In this document: positions 18,815-26,923 of the stretch, piece by piece
Layout of the letters: each line of letters begins with the position of its first letter
Numbering within the stretch: the first letter of the stretch is position 1
Assembly (NCBI GenBank): GCA_016200265.1
Contig: JACQFE010000045.1
Location: 1 to 64,000 of the forward strand
Direction of reading: 5' to 3'
Source: Planctomycetota bacterium
GTDB lineage: Bacteria > Planctomycetota > Phycisphaerae > UBA1845
DNA length: 64,000 nt
Translations under genes and position numbers: made by a program
Notes under the pieces: model-generated
The model's input: the letters and a program-made list of their open reading frames with translations, nothing else
The model's database searches: none
What the model was told of the DNA's origin: nothing

Positions 18815-20092
18815 TCAAATCGAATTGGCGTGGGCTTCGGGACGTATATACACCGGCTCTTCAACCGTGGTCCGGAACATCTCTTTTCCAGAACAGTTAA
18901 AGGCGATCACGGTATCGTTGTACATCTCAAATTTCTTGCCGTTCTGCGTCGTCTCATAGACTTTCGGCCCCTGTTCGATTTCGTAGCGGGCGATGATCTG
19001 ATTCGACCGTCGGAAAAGCTGCAACACGGCAAGGAGTTCGCGATCCGGCGTGCGATATCGCTCTACGGCCTGCTGCACGCCCGGCCCGAACATCTGCTCC
19101 AGATATTTCGTGGGAACCCATCGAGGTGGGATGTAATACCCATTCGGCTCCGTGCCGAACTGCGGATAAAGGGGCAGTGCAACTCGGGCGACGTGAATGA
19201 GGTAATAGAGGGGGTTCTTTCGATCCTCGATCCACGTGCTATCTTTATCGACCTTTACAAGGCCTTGCATACGAACTTGGCCGATGCATGCCTCCATGCA
19301 GCGCGTTTCCATCGGAATGCCTTCGCACTCCGGCTCCAGTCCCTCGACTCGCGGGAAACATGCAATGCACTTCTCACTCGTTCGCGTCGTTCCCCTATAC
19401 AGGGACTTCTTGTATGGACAGGCCTCGACGCACTTGCGATAACCCCGACATTCCTTCTGATCAATGAGCACAATGCCGTCTTCGGGACGCTTGTAGATCG
19501 CAGTGCGTGGGCATGCGGCCAGACACGCGGGATAGGAGCAGTGATTGCAGAGCCGGGCAAGGTAATAGAACCAGGCCCGGTGCTTCTTCTCCCCGGTGGC
19601 GTCTTCTCCCGTGCCGAAGTCCATTGGCTTGGTCGGGCCCGTCGGTGGAACGTCTTCGTGGATGTTGGGAAACCGCCATTCCTCATCCGTCGGCAGGTAG
19701 CCTAGAACGTGATTCGGTTGCTCGCCGCGGGCGACGAATTCGGGCGACTCAAAGACCGTCCTGCCAGCGAATTCGCCATAGGGCTTCTTAACACCCGCAT
19801 CCGTCTCGCCCTTCCACTTTTGAGCGCCCGGGTTAGCCTTCTCAAGAAGGTCTAGAATCTTCACATCCCAATTCTGCGGATAGCCTCCGTATGGCTTGGT
19901 CTCGACGTTCGTCCACCACATGTGCTCCTGGCCTTTGGCGAATGTCCAAGTGCTCTTGCAGGCCATCGTGCATGTCTGACAACCGATGCACCGATTGATG
20001 TTGATGACGAAGGCAAACTGTTCCTTTGGGGCGGCCTGCTCATATGGATATCGCATCGGGCGCCCGAGTTGCCAGTTATAAACCGAAGGCAT
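18815..20092 (-). CDS. nxrB: Four-cluster Fe-S subunit, nitrite oxidoreductase beta (NxrB)-type
   Basis: This electron-transfer subunit carries electrons between the molybdenum subunit and the heme subunit. It has four cysteine groups: C35/C38/C41/C45, C182/C185/C190/C194, C215/C221/C225 with Tyr218 where a fourth Cys would be (a [3Fe-4S] site as in NarH), and C242/C245 with C265/C269. The segments VYNWQLGRPMRYPYEQ, WWTNVETKPYGGYP, YKRPEDGIVLID and FGTEPNGYYIPPRW are characteristic of NxrB from Nitrospira and anammox bacteria, as I recall them, rather than of NarH. There is no signal peptide; export probably occurs with the Tat-bearing partner. The ATG follows GGAGAG. Confidence 0.88.
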   Translation of the reverse strand: MPSVYNWQLGRPMRYPYEQAAPKEQFAFVININRCIGCQTCTMACKSTWTFAKGQEHMWWTNVETKPYGGYPQNWDVKILDLLEKANPGAQKWKGETDAGVKKPYGEFAGRTVFESPEFVARGEQPNHVLGYLPTDEEWRFPNIHEDVPPTGPTKPMDFGTGEDATGEKKHRAWFYYLARLCNHCSYPACLAACPRTAIYKRPEDGIVLIDQKECRGYRKCVEACPYKKSLYRGTTRTSEKCIACFPRVEGLEPECEGIPMETRCMEACIGQVRMQGLVKVDKDSTWIEDRKNPLYYLIHVARVALPLYPQFGTEPNGYYIPPRWVPTKYLEQMFGPGVQQAVERYRTPDRELLAVLQLFRRSNQIIARYEIEQGPKVYETTQNGKKFEMYNDTVIAFNCSGKEMFRTTVEEPVYIRPEAHANSI

Positions 20093-20106
20093 CGTTGTCT
20101 CTCCTC

Positions 20107-20439
20107 TCAGCCGTCAAGCACGGTGAGACTCCATTGTCGTGTACCCGTGCGCATCGCCATTTCATTCGTTCGTCGTCCACCCCAGCGTTCGAGCACCATG
20201 GTCACGAGCCGGCGGATGGTCTGTTCGCCCAGATGCTCGTTCGCCATGAACGGACCCGCATAGCCAGGATTGTGAAACATCCGTAGAATCCGGCTCTCGT
20301 CGAAGCCGAGCCGCGCATACTCATCAATGAAACACTCCGCCATTTCGCCGACGGCTTGGAGAGGAAGGGCCTCGCCATTGTCCATGAGAACGCCGTTCAA
20401 CGTCATTGGATCTGTCGTGTCCGGGTCACCGTATGGCAT
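20107..20439 (-). CDS. Small accessory protein of molybdoenzyme operons
   Basis: This 110-residue protein starts MPYGDPDTTDPMTLNGVLM and includes MAECFIDEYARLGFDE and a C-terminal IRRLVTMVLERWGGRR. It lies between the catalytic and Fe-S subunit genes on the same strand, 14 bp before nxrB. From memory, similar short DPDTTDP-type proteins sit beside multi-subunit DMSO-reductase-family operons in other bacteria, but no function is known to me. It has no signal peptide, cysteines or membrane segment, so a cytoplasmic assembly role is plausible. Confidence 0.7.
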   Translation of the reverse strand: MPYGDPDTTDPMTLNGVLMDNGEALPLQAVGEMAECFIDEYARLGFDESRILRMFHNPGYAGPFMANEHLGEQTIRRLVTMVLERWGGRRTNEMAMRTGTRQWSLTVLDG

Positions 20440-20526
20440 CGCACATTTCTCACATTCAGTTGGACGCTCGCATTACCAAGAACTTCAACCGCTTAGCCAT
20501 TCCAATCGAACGGCTGGAATCATCCC

Positions 20527-23500
20527 TTACTCCTCAAACGCCTTCTCTTTTCCGGTGCGGTAGTCGCCGATGAACCCGCCGGCGAGATAGCGCTGCATCG
20601 CCTCGTTCTCCGCGGCCGGCGCAAATCCCGTGGTCGCCATCGCCCACAATCCTTTTCCTCCCAGCCCGCCGTCTTCCGCCTTGGTCACTCGGACCAATGT
20701 CTCCTTGGGCACGGTGTTCACTGCGTGGTTGTCCGCCTCGCCGCCAAAGAGAAAGCCCATAAACGCCTTGCTCTTGTGAAACAGCGTATCCGTCTGGTGC
20801 ATGGGCATGTGCCAGTTGCGCGTCACGCTTTGCTGCGAGCCGTACCGGAGATTGGCCTGGTATCCGTCTTCACACAGTGCGCGGCCATCCTTGCGCGTTT
20901 CATGCGCTTTGACACTCTTCTCCGTGGCGATGTACGGGGCATGCTTCATCATCACTACGCTGTAGGGGTACGCGGGGTTGTACACGGCCCGGAGCATCAA
21001 GCGTGCGACCTTGTAATACGAATCGTCGGGCCGTGCTCCCACATAAGGGCGGTCCGCGGGATTGGCGTCGACGTACACATAGTCTCCATCGTTGATGCCC
21101 AGGTCCTTGGCCGCCTGCGGGTTGAGATGAATCTGGTGCTCGCCGACATAGGGCGCCCGCCGATCCATCCGCATCGGATCACCAAAGTTGCTGTCGTAGA
21201 TCATGTGCCAATCGACATTGCTCCACGAGGAGTGCACGCGGTGCCTTGTCTTGGGCGTAATGCAATAGAAATTGAAGCCTCGTTCCCATAGAAAATTGTG
21301 TGTCTGCTTGACCTCTGGCCAGGGCATCTTGATGTTGCGCACCGTGCGCTGGTCCCAATGCTCCGCGGTCTTCGAAATACCATAGTCGTTGGGTCGAACG
21401 TAAGGGTTGCTCGAGACGATCACATTCGGCAAATACGGCGTCGCCTCCGTTCCTTCGCGATGAACAACAAAGTTCTCGCCATATTCAATGGCCTCGGGCA
21501 CATCCGCGTAGGCGTGCAGTCGCCCTGTGTCCGTATGGAAAGGCTCGTCTTTGTGAACTTGCTCCCAGAATGGAATGCGGGGATACGTGCGGAAGAGCAT
21601 CAGAGCTCCCCCAGGCGTCCCGTATTTGCCCGCCATAATGTCGTCGAGCTTGTAGCCGGCCGTCGTGGTACAAACATCCAACAGTCGCTGCACATACACA
21701 CGCCGCTTGCCCTCGTGTTCGAACTTGAAATACTCGGCAAAGCGCTTGTCGCCGATCTCCTCGCCCACCGCCTTGGCGATGTTGGCGATCATCCAGAGGT
21801 CGTCTTTGGAATCGAAGACCGGCTTGACGCCTCCCTTCCAGATCTGCAGGAAGGGGTTGGAGCATGACGCGGTGATCTCCAGATCGTTGAATTCGACCCA
21901 ACTGTTTGCCGGCAATCCAAAGTCAGCGTATTGCACGCTGGCCGTCATCACAATGTCTTGCGAGATGATCATCTCGATGTTTGGGTTGACGTTCTTGAAC
22001 ATCTCGTAGGCGTGTTTGGCGTTGTTGAACAAGTTTACGTTTGTGAAGTGCAGCGTCTTCGTCGGCGTGGGCATGTGCGTCTTGCCGGTAAACACCTTGC
22101 GGCCCTGCGGCGTCTCCACAATGAGTGGCCGGTCGCCGTGATTCCAATACGCCGGCTCCTCGTCTTTGGTGTAGGCATGGGCATGCACTTCGCGGCCATG
22201 CGCATTCTCATTGAGGTTGGGCTCAAAGGGATCTTCGGCAACCCAGCCCTTGAATCCCGGACCGGTGATCTTACTGCCCTGGAACAGCGCCGCTTTGTAA
22301 TTGCCCGCCCATCCGTGAACGCCGGCACCCGGCTTGCCGATGTTGCCGGTGAGCATCATGGGCAGATAGGCAGCGCGGTTGGCCTCTGTTGCATGGAACC
22401 AGTGGTTAATTCCTTCGCCCTGGTGGATCGAAACCGGACCGCCGTTCTTGCTGGTTTCCCAGATGTCGCGGGCCAGCCTCTCGATCATCTCTTTCGGCGA
22501 GTGCGTGATTTCAGCCACGGCATCCGGATCGTAATCCTTCAGATGCACCTGATAGAGGGACCAGAGAGTCGTGACCTCAACTTCTTTGCCATCCACCAGC
22601 TTGATCTTCCATGCGCCATCCAGCTTCGGATCGACGCCCTGCGCCTCCATTCGCGAACCTACATCGTCGCGGGTGAGCGCCGCGGGCGCATCCTTCTTAG
22701 CATCCCAAACCACGCGGTCGCCGAGCTTGGCGTACTGCTCATCAGTGAGACCCTGCACTTTGAAGCTCGGGCCGTCCTTGGAAAGACCATTCTTGTAATT
22801 GGGAATGATTTCATCAGCGCGCAATCGCTTGAGCGTATCCGTTCGAACTAGCAGCGGGAAGTCGGTGAATTGCTTGACGAATTTTTCGTCGTACCACTTG
22901 TTGTCCAGCATGATGCGGGTGACGCCCAGCCAAAGGGCCGCGTCCGTCGCCGGTCGGATGGGGATCCAATAATCCGACTTCGTGCTCGGAGCGCCATATT
23001 CCGGCGCGATCACCACGATGCGTCCGCCGCGCTCCATGCATTCAATGAACCAGTGCGAATCGGGCAGCTTGTTCTCCACCAGATTCTTGCCGTTCATGAT
23101 GATCAGCTTACTGAACCGCAAATCGTTGAAATCGCAATCCGAGTTCTGCAGTCCGTGTACCCACGGCTGACCCGGCGTCTGATCGCCGTGCCATGTGTAG
23201 TTGCTCCAGTTGCGACCGCCTTTCGCCTGATCCGGACCCACTTTACGTACATGCGCGTCCAGAAGGGCCATTGAATTGTTTAGACGGTACAGCCCGTACT
23301 TGCCCATGACACCGAGCAGGCCCATGCCGCCGCGCATCTTGAATGTGCGCGTTCCCGCACTGCCCATGTCGGCGATCATCTCTTCGGGATAACCCTGGGC
23401 GCGCAATCGCTTGGCGCCCTCCTCGCCGGAATATCGCTTCGCGACGGCGACATATCCCTTGGCGATGTACTTCAGTGCCGCATCCCAATCGATCTTTAGG

Positions 23501-24015
23501 TGAACATCCGTGCCGCGACTGTTGAACTTGTATTTGGTTTTGTTCTCCGGCGTCAGTTCTGGAAATCCGTCGTCGGCCCACTCCTTCCAGCCCTTGCGGA
23601 TGATGGGGTGTTTCAGTCGGTAGGGGCCATAGACAATTCGGTGAAACGTATAGCCCTTCGCGCACTGTCGCGGGTTCCAATTCGGCGAGGCCTTGTTGCC
23701 ATACAGATCGCTGTAGTTCTGATAGTTGTATTGCGTCCCCATGCGCGTGATCACGCCATTTCGCACATAGGCCAGCACTCGGCACGCATGAGTGTCATTC
23801 GGTGAACAAACCCAACTGAATGTGCTGTCGTAGCGGTATTGGTCGCGGTAGATTTTTTCCCAATCCCGCGCGGGATAGAACGCCAGCGGGTTTTCAATGT
23901 CCGGGCGGAAGCCAAACGACTTGAGCGGCCAACCCAAGAGCGCTCCCGCGCCTACCACCATGCCGCCTGTGGCAAGAAACTCACGCCTGCTCCAACTCTG
24001 TGCATTTTCCGTCAT
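20527..24015 (-). CDS. nxrA: Molybdopterin catalytic subunit, nitrite oxidoreductase alpha (NxrA)-type
   Basis: At 1162 aa it matches the length of NxrA/NarG-class type II DMSO reductases. A Tat signal (SRREFLATGG, Arg10/Arg11) sends it to the periplasm, unlike cytoplasmic NarG. The N-terminal Fe-S site reads C70-x3-D74-x3-C78-x39-C118 (CSPNDTHAC then NPRQCAKG), with Asp at a ligand position where NarG has Cys. Asp278 in TWHGDQTPGQPW is the likely molybdenum ligand. Segments such as VYGPYRLKHPIIRKGWKEWAD resemble NxrA of Nitrospira and anammox planctomycetes. The ATG follows GGGAG. Expected activity is nitrite/nitrate interconversion; related clades act on chlorate, selenate or hydrocarbons, so the substrate is inferred. 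Confidence 0.88.
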   Translation of the reverse strand: MTENAQSWSRREFLATGGMVVGAGALLGWPLKSFGFRPDIENPLAFYPARDWEKIYRDQYRYDSTFSWVCSPNDTHACRVLAYVRNGVITRMGTQYNYQNYSDLYGNKASPNWNPRQCAKGYTFHRIVYGPYRLKHPIIRKGWKEWADDGFPELTPENKTKYKFNSRGTDVHLKIDWDAALKYIAKGYVAVAKRYSGEEGAKRLRAQGYPEEMIADMGSAGTRTFKMRGGMGLLGVMGKYGLYRLNNSMALLDAHVRKVGPDQAKGGRNWSNYTWHGDQTPGQPWVHGLQNSDCDFNDLRFSKLIIMNGKNLVENKLPDSHWFIECMERGGRIVVIAPEYGAPSTKSDYWIPIRPATDAALWLGVTRIMLDNKWYDEKFVKQFTDFPLLVRTDTLKRLRADEIIPNYKNGLSKDGPSFKVQGLTDEQYAKLGDRVVWDAKKDAPAALTRDDVGSRMEAQGVDPKLDGAWKIKLVDGKEVEVTTLWSLYQVHLKDYDPDAVAEITHSPKEMIERLARDIWETSKNGGPVSIHQGEGINHWFHATEANRAAYLPMMLTGNIGKPGAGVHGWAGNYKAALFQGSKITGPGFKGWVAEDPFEPNLNENAHGREVHAHAYTKDEEPAYWNHGDRPLIVETPQGRKVFTGKTHMPTPTKTLHFTNVNLFNNAKHAYEMFKNVNPNIEMIISQDIVMTASVQYADFGLPANSWVEFNDLEITASCSNPFLQIWKGGVKPVFDSKDDLWMIANIAKAVGEEIGDKRFAEYFKFEHEGKRRVYVQRLLDVCTTTAGYKLDDIMAGKYGTPGGALMLFRTYPRIPFWEQVHKDEPFHTDTGRLHAYADVPEAIEYGENFVVHREGTEATPYLPNVIVSSNPYVRPNDYGISKTAEHWDQRTVRNIKMPWPEVKQTHNFLWERGFNFYCITPKTRHRVHSSWSNVDWHMIYDSNFGDPMRMDRRAPYVGEHQIHLNPQAAKDLGINDGDYVYVDANPADRPYVGARPDDSYYKVARLMLRAVYNPAYPYSVVMMKHAPYIATEKSVKAHETRKDGRALCEDGYQANLRYGSQQSVTRNWHMPMHQTDTLFHKSKAFMGFLFGGEADNHAVNTVPKETLVRVTKAEDGGLGGKGLWAMATTGFAPAAENEAMQRYLAGGFIGDYRTGKEKAFEE

Positions 24016-24034
24016 GCGAATTCTCCCACAACGC

Positions 24035-25825
24035 CTACTCGATCACGAGCTTCTGCCAGATACTGATGTTCTTCTTGCCATCGCGATCGCCCGCACTTCC
24101 ATTCCAAATCGCGAATGACACCGGCAAATAATCCCCGGACTTGAACACCCTTTCATCGCCGTTTTCCGGTCCATCGGCATGTGGCAATTCCAATGTGCGC
24201 TGCATCTGCACGCGCCAAACACCTCGTTCGTACACTGCAATGCCTTTGACCAACTGAACGCCGGCGGGCCCAGCCGACAGCGATCCCGGGCCACGAGCCA
24301 CCAGGCATTCCACCGGCGTCTTCAGATTCGGGTCCGCCACAGGGTTCCCCGCGCCCCATGCGGTTACGAAATCGGGTCGATGCTCAGCAAGCTTGCCATG
24401 TTCCGGCTCGACCTGCTGCATGTCCGGGCGCTGGAAGGCCGGTTCCGGGTAGTAGTCAACGACTCGATCCGGAAACGCCGCATCCACATCCCGGTACCCT
24501 TTTGCGATGTTGCTCTGCCGATCGGCCTTCCACATCCAGATGTTCACGCCCCCGTGCTGGGTTTTGTCGCCCATGTAAAACGGTGGATCGCTGGACATGG
24601 AGAATTGGACCGCCACTGCATCGCGGAACTCATCATGCCGCACCGCCGAATCGTCCATCGTTTGGTCAAGCCAGGAAATTCGCAGTGCGAGTTCGCCTCC
24701 GTCGTGCATCGCCTGGACCACCAATCCTTCGACACGCTTTTCCGTCCACCACAACGGCGTCATCGCCACATAGAGCGGTCTGGCCTGAGACCACGCCGCA
24801 TCCATCGGACCTTGGGGCAACGCCGAAACGCGCGGGGCGGCGAATGTGCCTTGGTGCATTTGCGCTCGCTCTTGAGCCCCCGCTCGCGCCAGCGACTGCA
24901 CGTAGTGAATGAGGTCCCAAACCTCGTCATCGGAATACACTCCAATGGAAGATGGCATCGGAGTGGCCTTAAGACCTTTGATAATCCGCACGTAGAGTTG
25001 ATGTCCCTCGCTGCCTCCTTTGAAGATTCCGTTCACGAAGCTGCGCGGAGGAACGGGATAACCCTCCGCGTCGAATTTCACGGCATCCGCAACGGGCTGA
25101 CCATCAACGCCGTGACAACTCGCGCATCCTTCCAGGTAAAGTCGCCGTCCGTTAAACCAATGCAGGTCGTCTCCTTGCGGTTCCGGCGGCACAACGACGG
25201 GCGGACCTGGAACAGTCCGCGCCGACACGAATTCGTCCACTTTCGTCGTTTCAAGTTCGCCCTTGCTCATCAGCTCCTTGGCCTCCTGTTGCACGGCCTG
25301 AAGACGAACATCTCGCACAAAAGCGACAAGCGATCGGAGATCGGATAGAGGCAAGTGCCCCCAGGGAGGCATCGCCGAGCCCGGCATCCCCCGGCTGATT
25401 GTGCGGAGAAGGTCGTCATCCGTGGGGATCTGGTTTTGAGTCGTAACGAGTTTGAAGTTTCCTTGTTGGAGGTTTCGGGGGCGAGGGTTCATTAGATAAG
25501 CGAACTTACCTGCGCCATTTCCCACATCTCCGTGGCAAATCGCGCACTGCTTGGCAAACAGTTCCTTGCCTCGTGAAAGTAATGGACTCGCAATGTCCGG
25601 CTGCAATTTCGTCGCTCCTGCCACCTCACTTGGGGGAGCGGAAGGTACGGCACCTTCCTTTTGGCCTGCCTTTTCCGCGTTGCTCGGCTGCGAAATCGCG
25701 GGCGGTCCTTCGACACCCCCTTGTGCCGCCCTAAATACGCTCGCTGTGGCGCACCCCATCATGCACAAATACAGGATTCCAAACCGAGCCCTAGAAAACT
25801 GGCAAATTCCATTCTTTTTGTTCAT
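24035..25825 (-). CDS. Fused gamma subunit: two cytochrome c domains plus ethylbenzene-dehydrogenase-type heme b domain
   Basis: After a signal peptide (about residues 1-30, with a possible lipidation site MMGC), two monoheme cytochrome c domains follow: CAICH at 94-98 with a distal Met in GMPGSAMPPWG, and CASCH at 234-238 with ATPMPSS. From about residue 335 to the end lies a beta-sandwich of the type that binds heme b in the gamma subunits of ethylbenzene dehydrogenase and related enzymes (KTQHGGVNIWMWKAD, GIAVYERGVWRVQMQRTL). It probably passes electrons from the Fe-S subunit to periplasmic carriers. Many NXR-type systems encode these modules as separate genes; here they are one protein. 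The start overlaps the regulator stop by 4 bp. Confidence 0.87.
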   Translation of the reverse strand: MNKKNGICQFSRARFGILYLCMMGCATASVFRAAQGGVEGPPAISQPSNAEKAGQKEGAVPSAPPSEVAGATKLQPDIASPLLSRGKELFAKQCAICHGDVGNGAGKFAYLMNPRPRNLQQGNFKLVTTQNQIPTDDDLLRTISRGMPGSAMPPWGHLPLSDLRSLVAFVRDVRLQAVQQEAKELMSKGELETTKVDEFVSARTVPGPPVVVPPEPQGDDLHWFNGRRLYLEGCASCHGVDGQPVADAVKFDAEGYPVPPRSFVNGIFKGGSEGHQLYVRIIKGLKATPMPSSIGVYSDDEVWDLIHYVQSLARAGAQERAQMHQGTFAAPRVSALPQGPMDAAWSQARPLYVAMTPLWWTEKRVEGLVVQAMHDGGELALRISWLDQTMDDSAVRHDEFRDAVAVQFSMSSDPPFYMGDKTQHGGVNIWMWKADRQSNIAKGYRDVDAAFPDRVVDYYPEPAFQRPDMQQVEPEHGKLAEHRPDFVTAWGAGNPVADPNLKTPVECLVARGPGSLSAGPAGVQLVKGIAVYERGVWRVQMQRTLELPHADGPENGDERVFKSGDYLPVSFAIWNGSAGDRDGKKNISIWQKLVIE

Positions 25826-26268
25826 CGTGCACTCCTTGGCCGCGTCTTTCCTTCCGCATGGTCACCGCGTTTGGCTGCCAACTGTTGAAGCGTTGTTCTT
25901 GCCAGAAAATCTTCCATTGCACCCTTCACGGCTTTCCAACTGTCATGCGCCCCGCATGGATTCACGTCACTGCAAGTTTCATTCCCGAACGGACACTTCC
26001 GGCGATTTTCCAGCACCGGCTCAAAAGGATGGATGATTTCGGCGAGATGAATCTGCCTGGCGGCTCGAGTGAATTGAAAGCCGCCGCTTTTTCCTCGCGT
26101 CCCTGCGAGCAGACCAGCGCGGACCAGATCCGCGAGAATTGTGGACAGGTACTTGCGTGGAATGTCAGCTTCTTCCGCGATGCGCGGACCAGAGATCGGC
26201 CACTCGTCACGGTGGCGCGCCAGATAGATCATGGCCCGCAGTGCGTATTCGCTGGTGAGTGAAATCAT
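25822..26268 (-). CDS. Rrf2-family regulator with Fe-S-type cysteines (NsrR/IscR-like)
   Basis: The N-terminal winged helix is typical (MISLTSEYALRAMIYLAR, IAEEADIPRKYLSTILADL, GGFQFTR). In the C-terminal part the cysteines are spaced C-x6-C-x5-C (CPFGNETCSDVNPC), close to the cluster ligands of IscR and NsrR. An Fe-S cluster sensing nitric oxide, oxygen or iron is therefore likely. The gene leads the respiratory run and its stop overlaps the next start (ATGA), so it is co-transcribed. A dyad overlaps its own -10 box, suggesting autoregulation. NsrR-like control of a nitrogen-oxide operon would fit, but is inference. Confidence 0.87.
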   Translation of the reverse strand: MISLTSEYALRAMIYLARHRDEWPISGPRIAEEADIPRKYLSTILADLVRAGLLAGTRGKSGGFQFTRAARQIHLAEIIHPFEPVLENRRKCPFGNETCSDVNPCGAHDSWKAVKGAMEDFLARTTLQQLAAKRGDHAEGKTRPRSAR

Positions 26269-26291
26269 CGCATCAACCCATGAATAGCTAT

Positions 26292-26313
26292 TTAGCCATA
26301 AGTATATAGCTAA
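26292..26313. promoter_or_regulatory. Dyad overlapping the -10 box, candidate Rrf2 operator
   Basis: A 22-bp imperfect inverted repeat, TTAGCCATAAG facing TATATAGCTAA, with 8 of 11 positions symmetric. It covers the -10 box, and a second TAGCTA lies at 26285. Size, AT content and position fit an operator for the Rrf2 regulator encoded directly downstream. Confidence 0.5.
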
Positions 26314-26329
26314 TATCGCCGTTTGTCAA
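26301..26329 (-). promoter_or_regulatory. Sigma-70-type promoter of the respiratory operon
   Basis: On the minus strand TTGACA (26329-26324) and TATACT (26306-26301) are separated by exactly 17 bp. The -10 box lies ~32 bp before the Rrf2 regulator ATG. This is the best consensus match seen in the window and would drive the 16-kb run of same-strand genes. Confidence 0.75.
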
Positions 26330-26565
26330 CCGCTTCCTGACCAGAAAAATCACGCGAATCTAACCCATTGCCAATCAAATGCTTCTGCAACTTACCATGA
26401 CCGTAAGTCGCGTGAGGCCCAATGAAATCGCCATGGTCGAAACCGTAGAACGTCGGAAATGCAGGCTGTCATTCACCTGCTCGCACAAGGCACGCGCAAA
26501 ACTGCACCAATCGCGGAACTCAACCGCCGATGTTGACCATGACCCGGCGCTGCGTGTGAACTTTG

Positions 26566-26859
26566 TCGGGGAGTTTACTTCTCGCCGAACGGCTCGAACT
26601 TGCGAAAGCCCACTACTTGCCGCCAAGCGACATTGCGGCAATTCGCGTCGACCTGGGCGAGTTCGATGCGGCGTTCGAGCAGTTGGAAAAAGGCTACGAG
26701 GCCCGCCACTCCTGGATGGTGTTTCTCGCTGTGCTGCCCCAATTCGAGGCGCTGCGTCGCGACCCTCGCTTCGAAGATTTGCTTCGCCTGGTCGGGCTGC
26801 CCAACCTGAAAGCAGAACCCGGTCCAACCAATCCACCGAACTCCTGGCCAACACCATGA
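26566..26859 (+). pseudogene. C-terminal remnant of a kinase/TPR-type regulator
   Basis: The frame encodes a segment (FDAAFEQLEKGYEARHSWMVFL then FEALRRDPRFEDLLRLVGLP) that resembles the conserved last TPR and tail of long Ser/Thr kinase-TPR proteins. Nothing upstream continues the protein, and no good start is present (only a TTG at 26563). It lies directly in front of two intact kinase genes and is best read as the tail of a deleted relative. Confidence 0.6.
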
Positions 26860-26923
26860 CGCATCGTGAGCGCTCCCCCGCCACAATCGACAATTAACAC
26901 TCGACAATCGACAATGGTCACCT

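Noticed and set aside
18815-24015. Naming the enzyme as a NarGH nitrate reductase
   Set aside because: There is a Tat signal, an altered N-terminal Fe-S motif, no NarI-type membrane cytochrome b, and NxrB-type segments in the beta subunit; these favour the periplasmic NXR-type group.
24179-25348. A 389-codon plus-strand frame
   Set aside because: It is antisense to the heme subunit gene, where CXXCH motifs and domain order prove the minus strand is coding.
26379-26897. Overlapping 172-codon frames on both strands between the regulator and the first kinase
   Set aside because: Neither has a ribosome site or motif; only the shorter frame with the TPR-like tail matches a known protein type, and that is a remnant.
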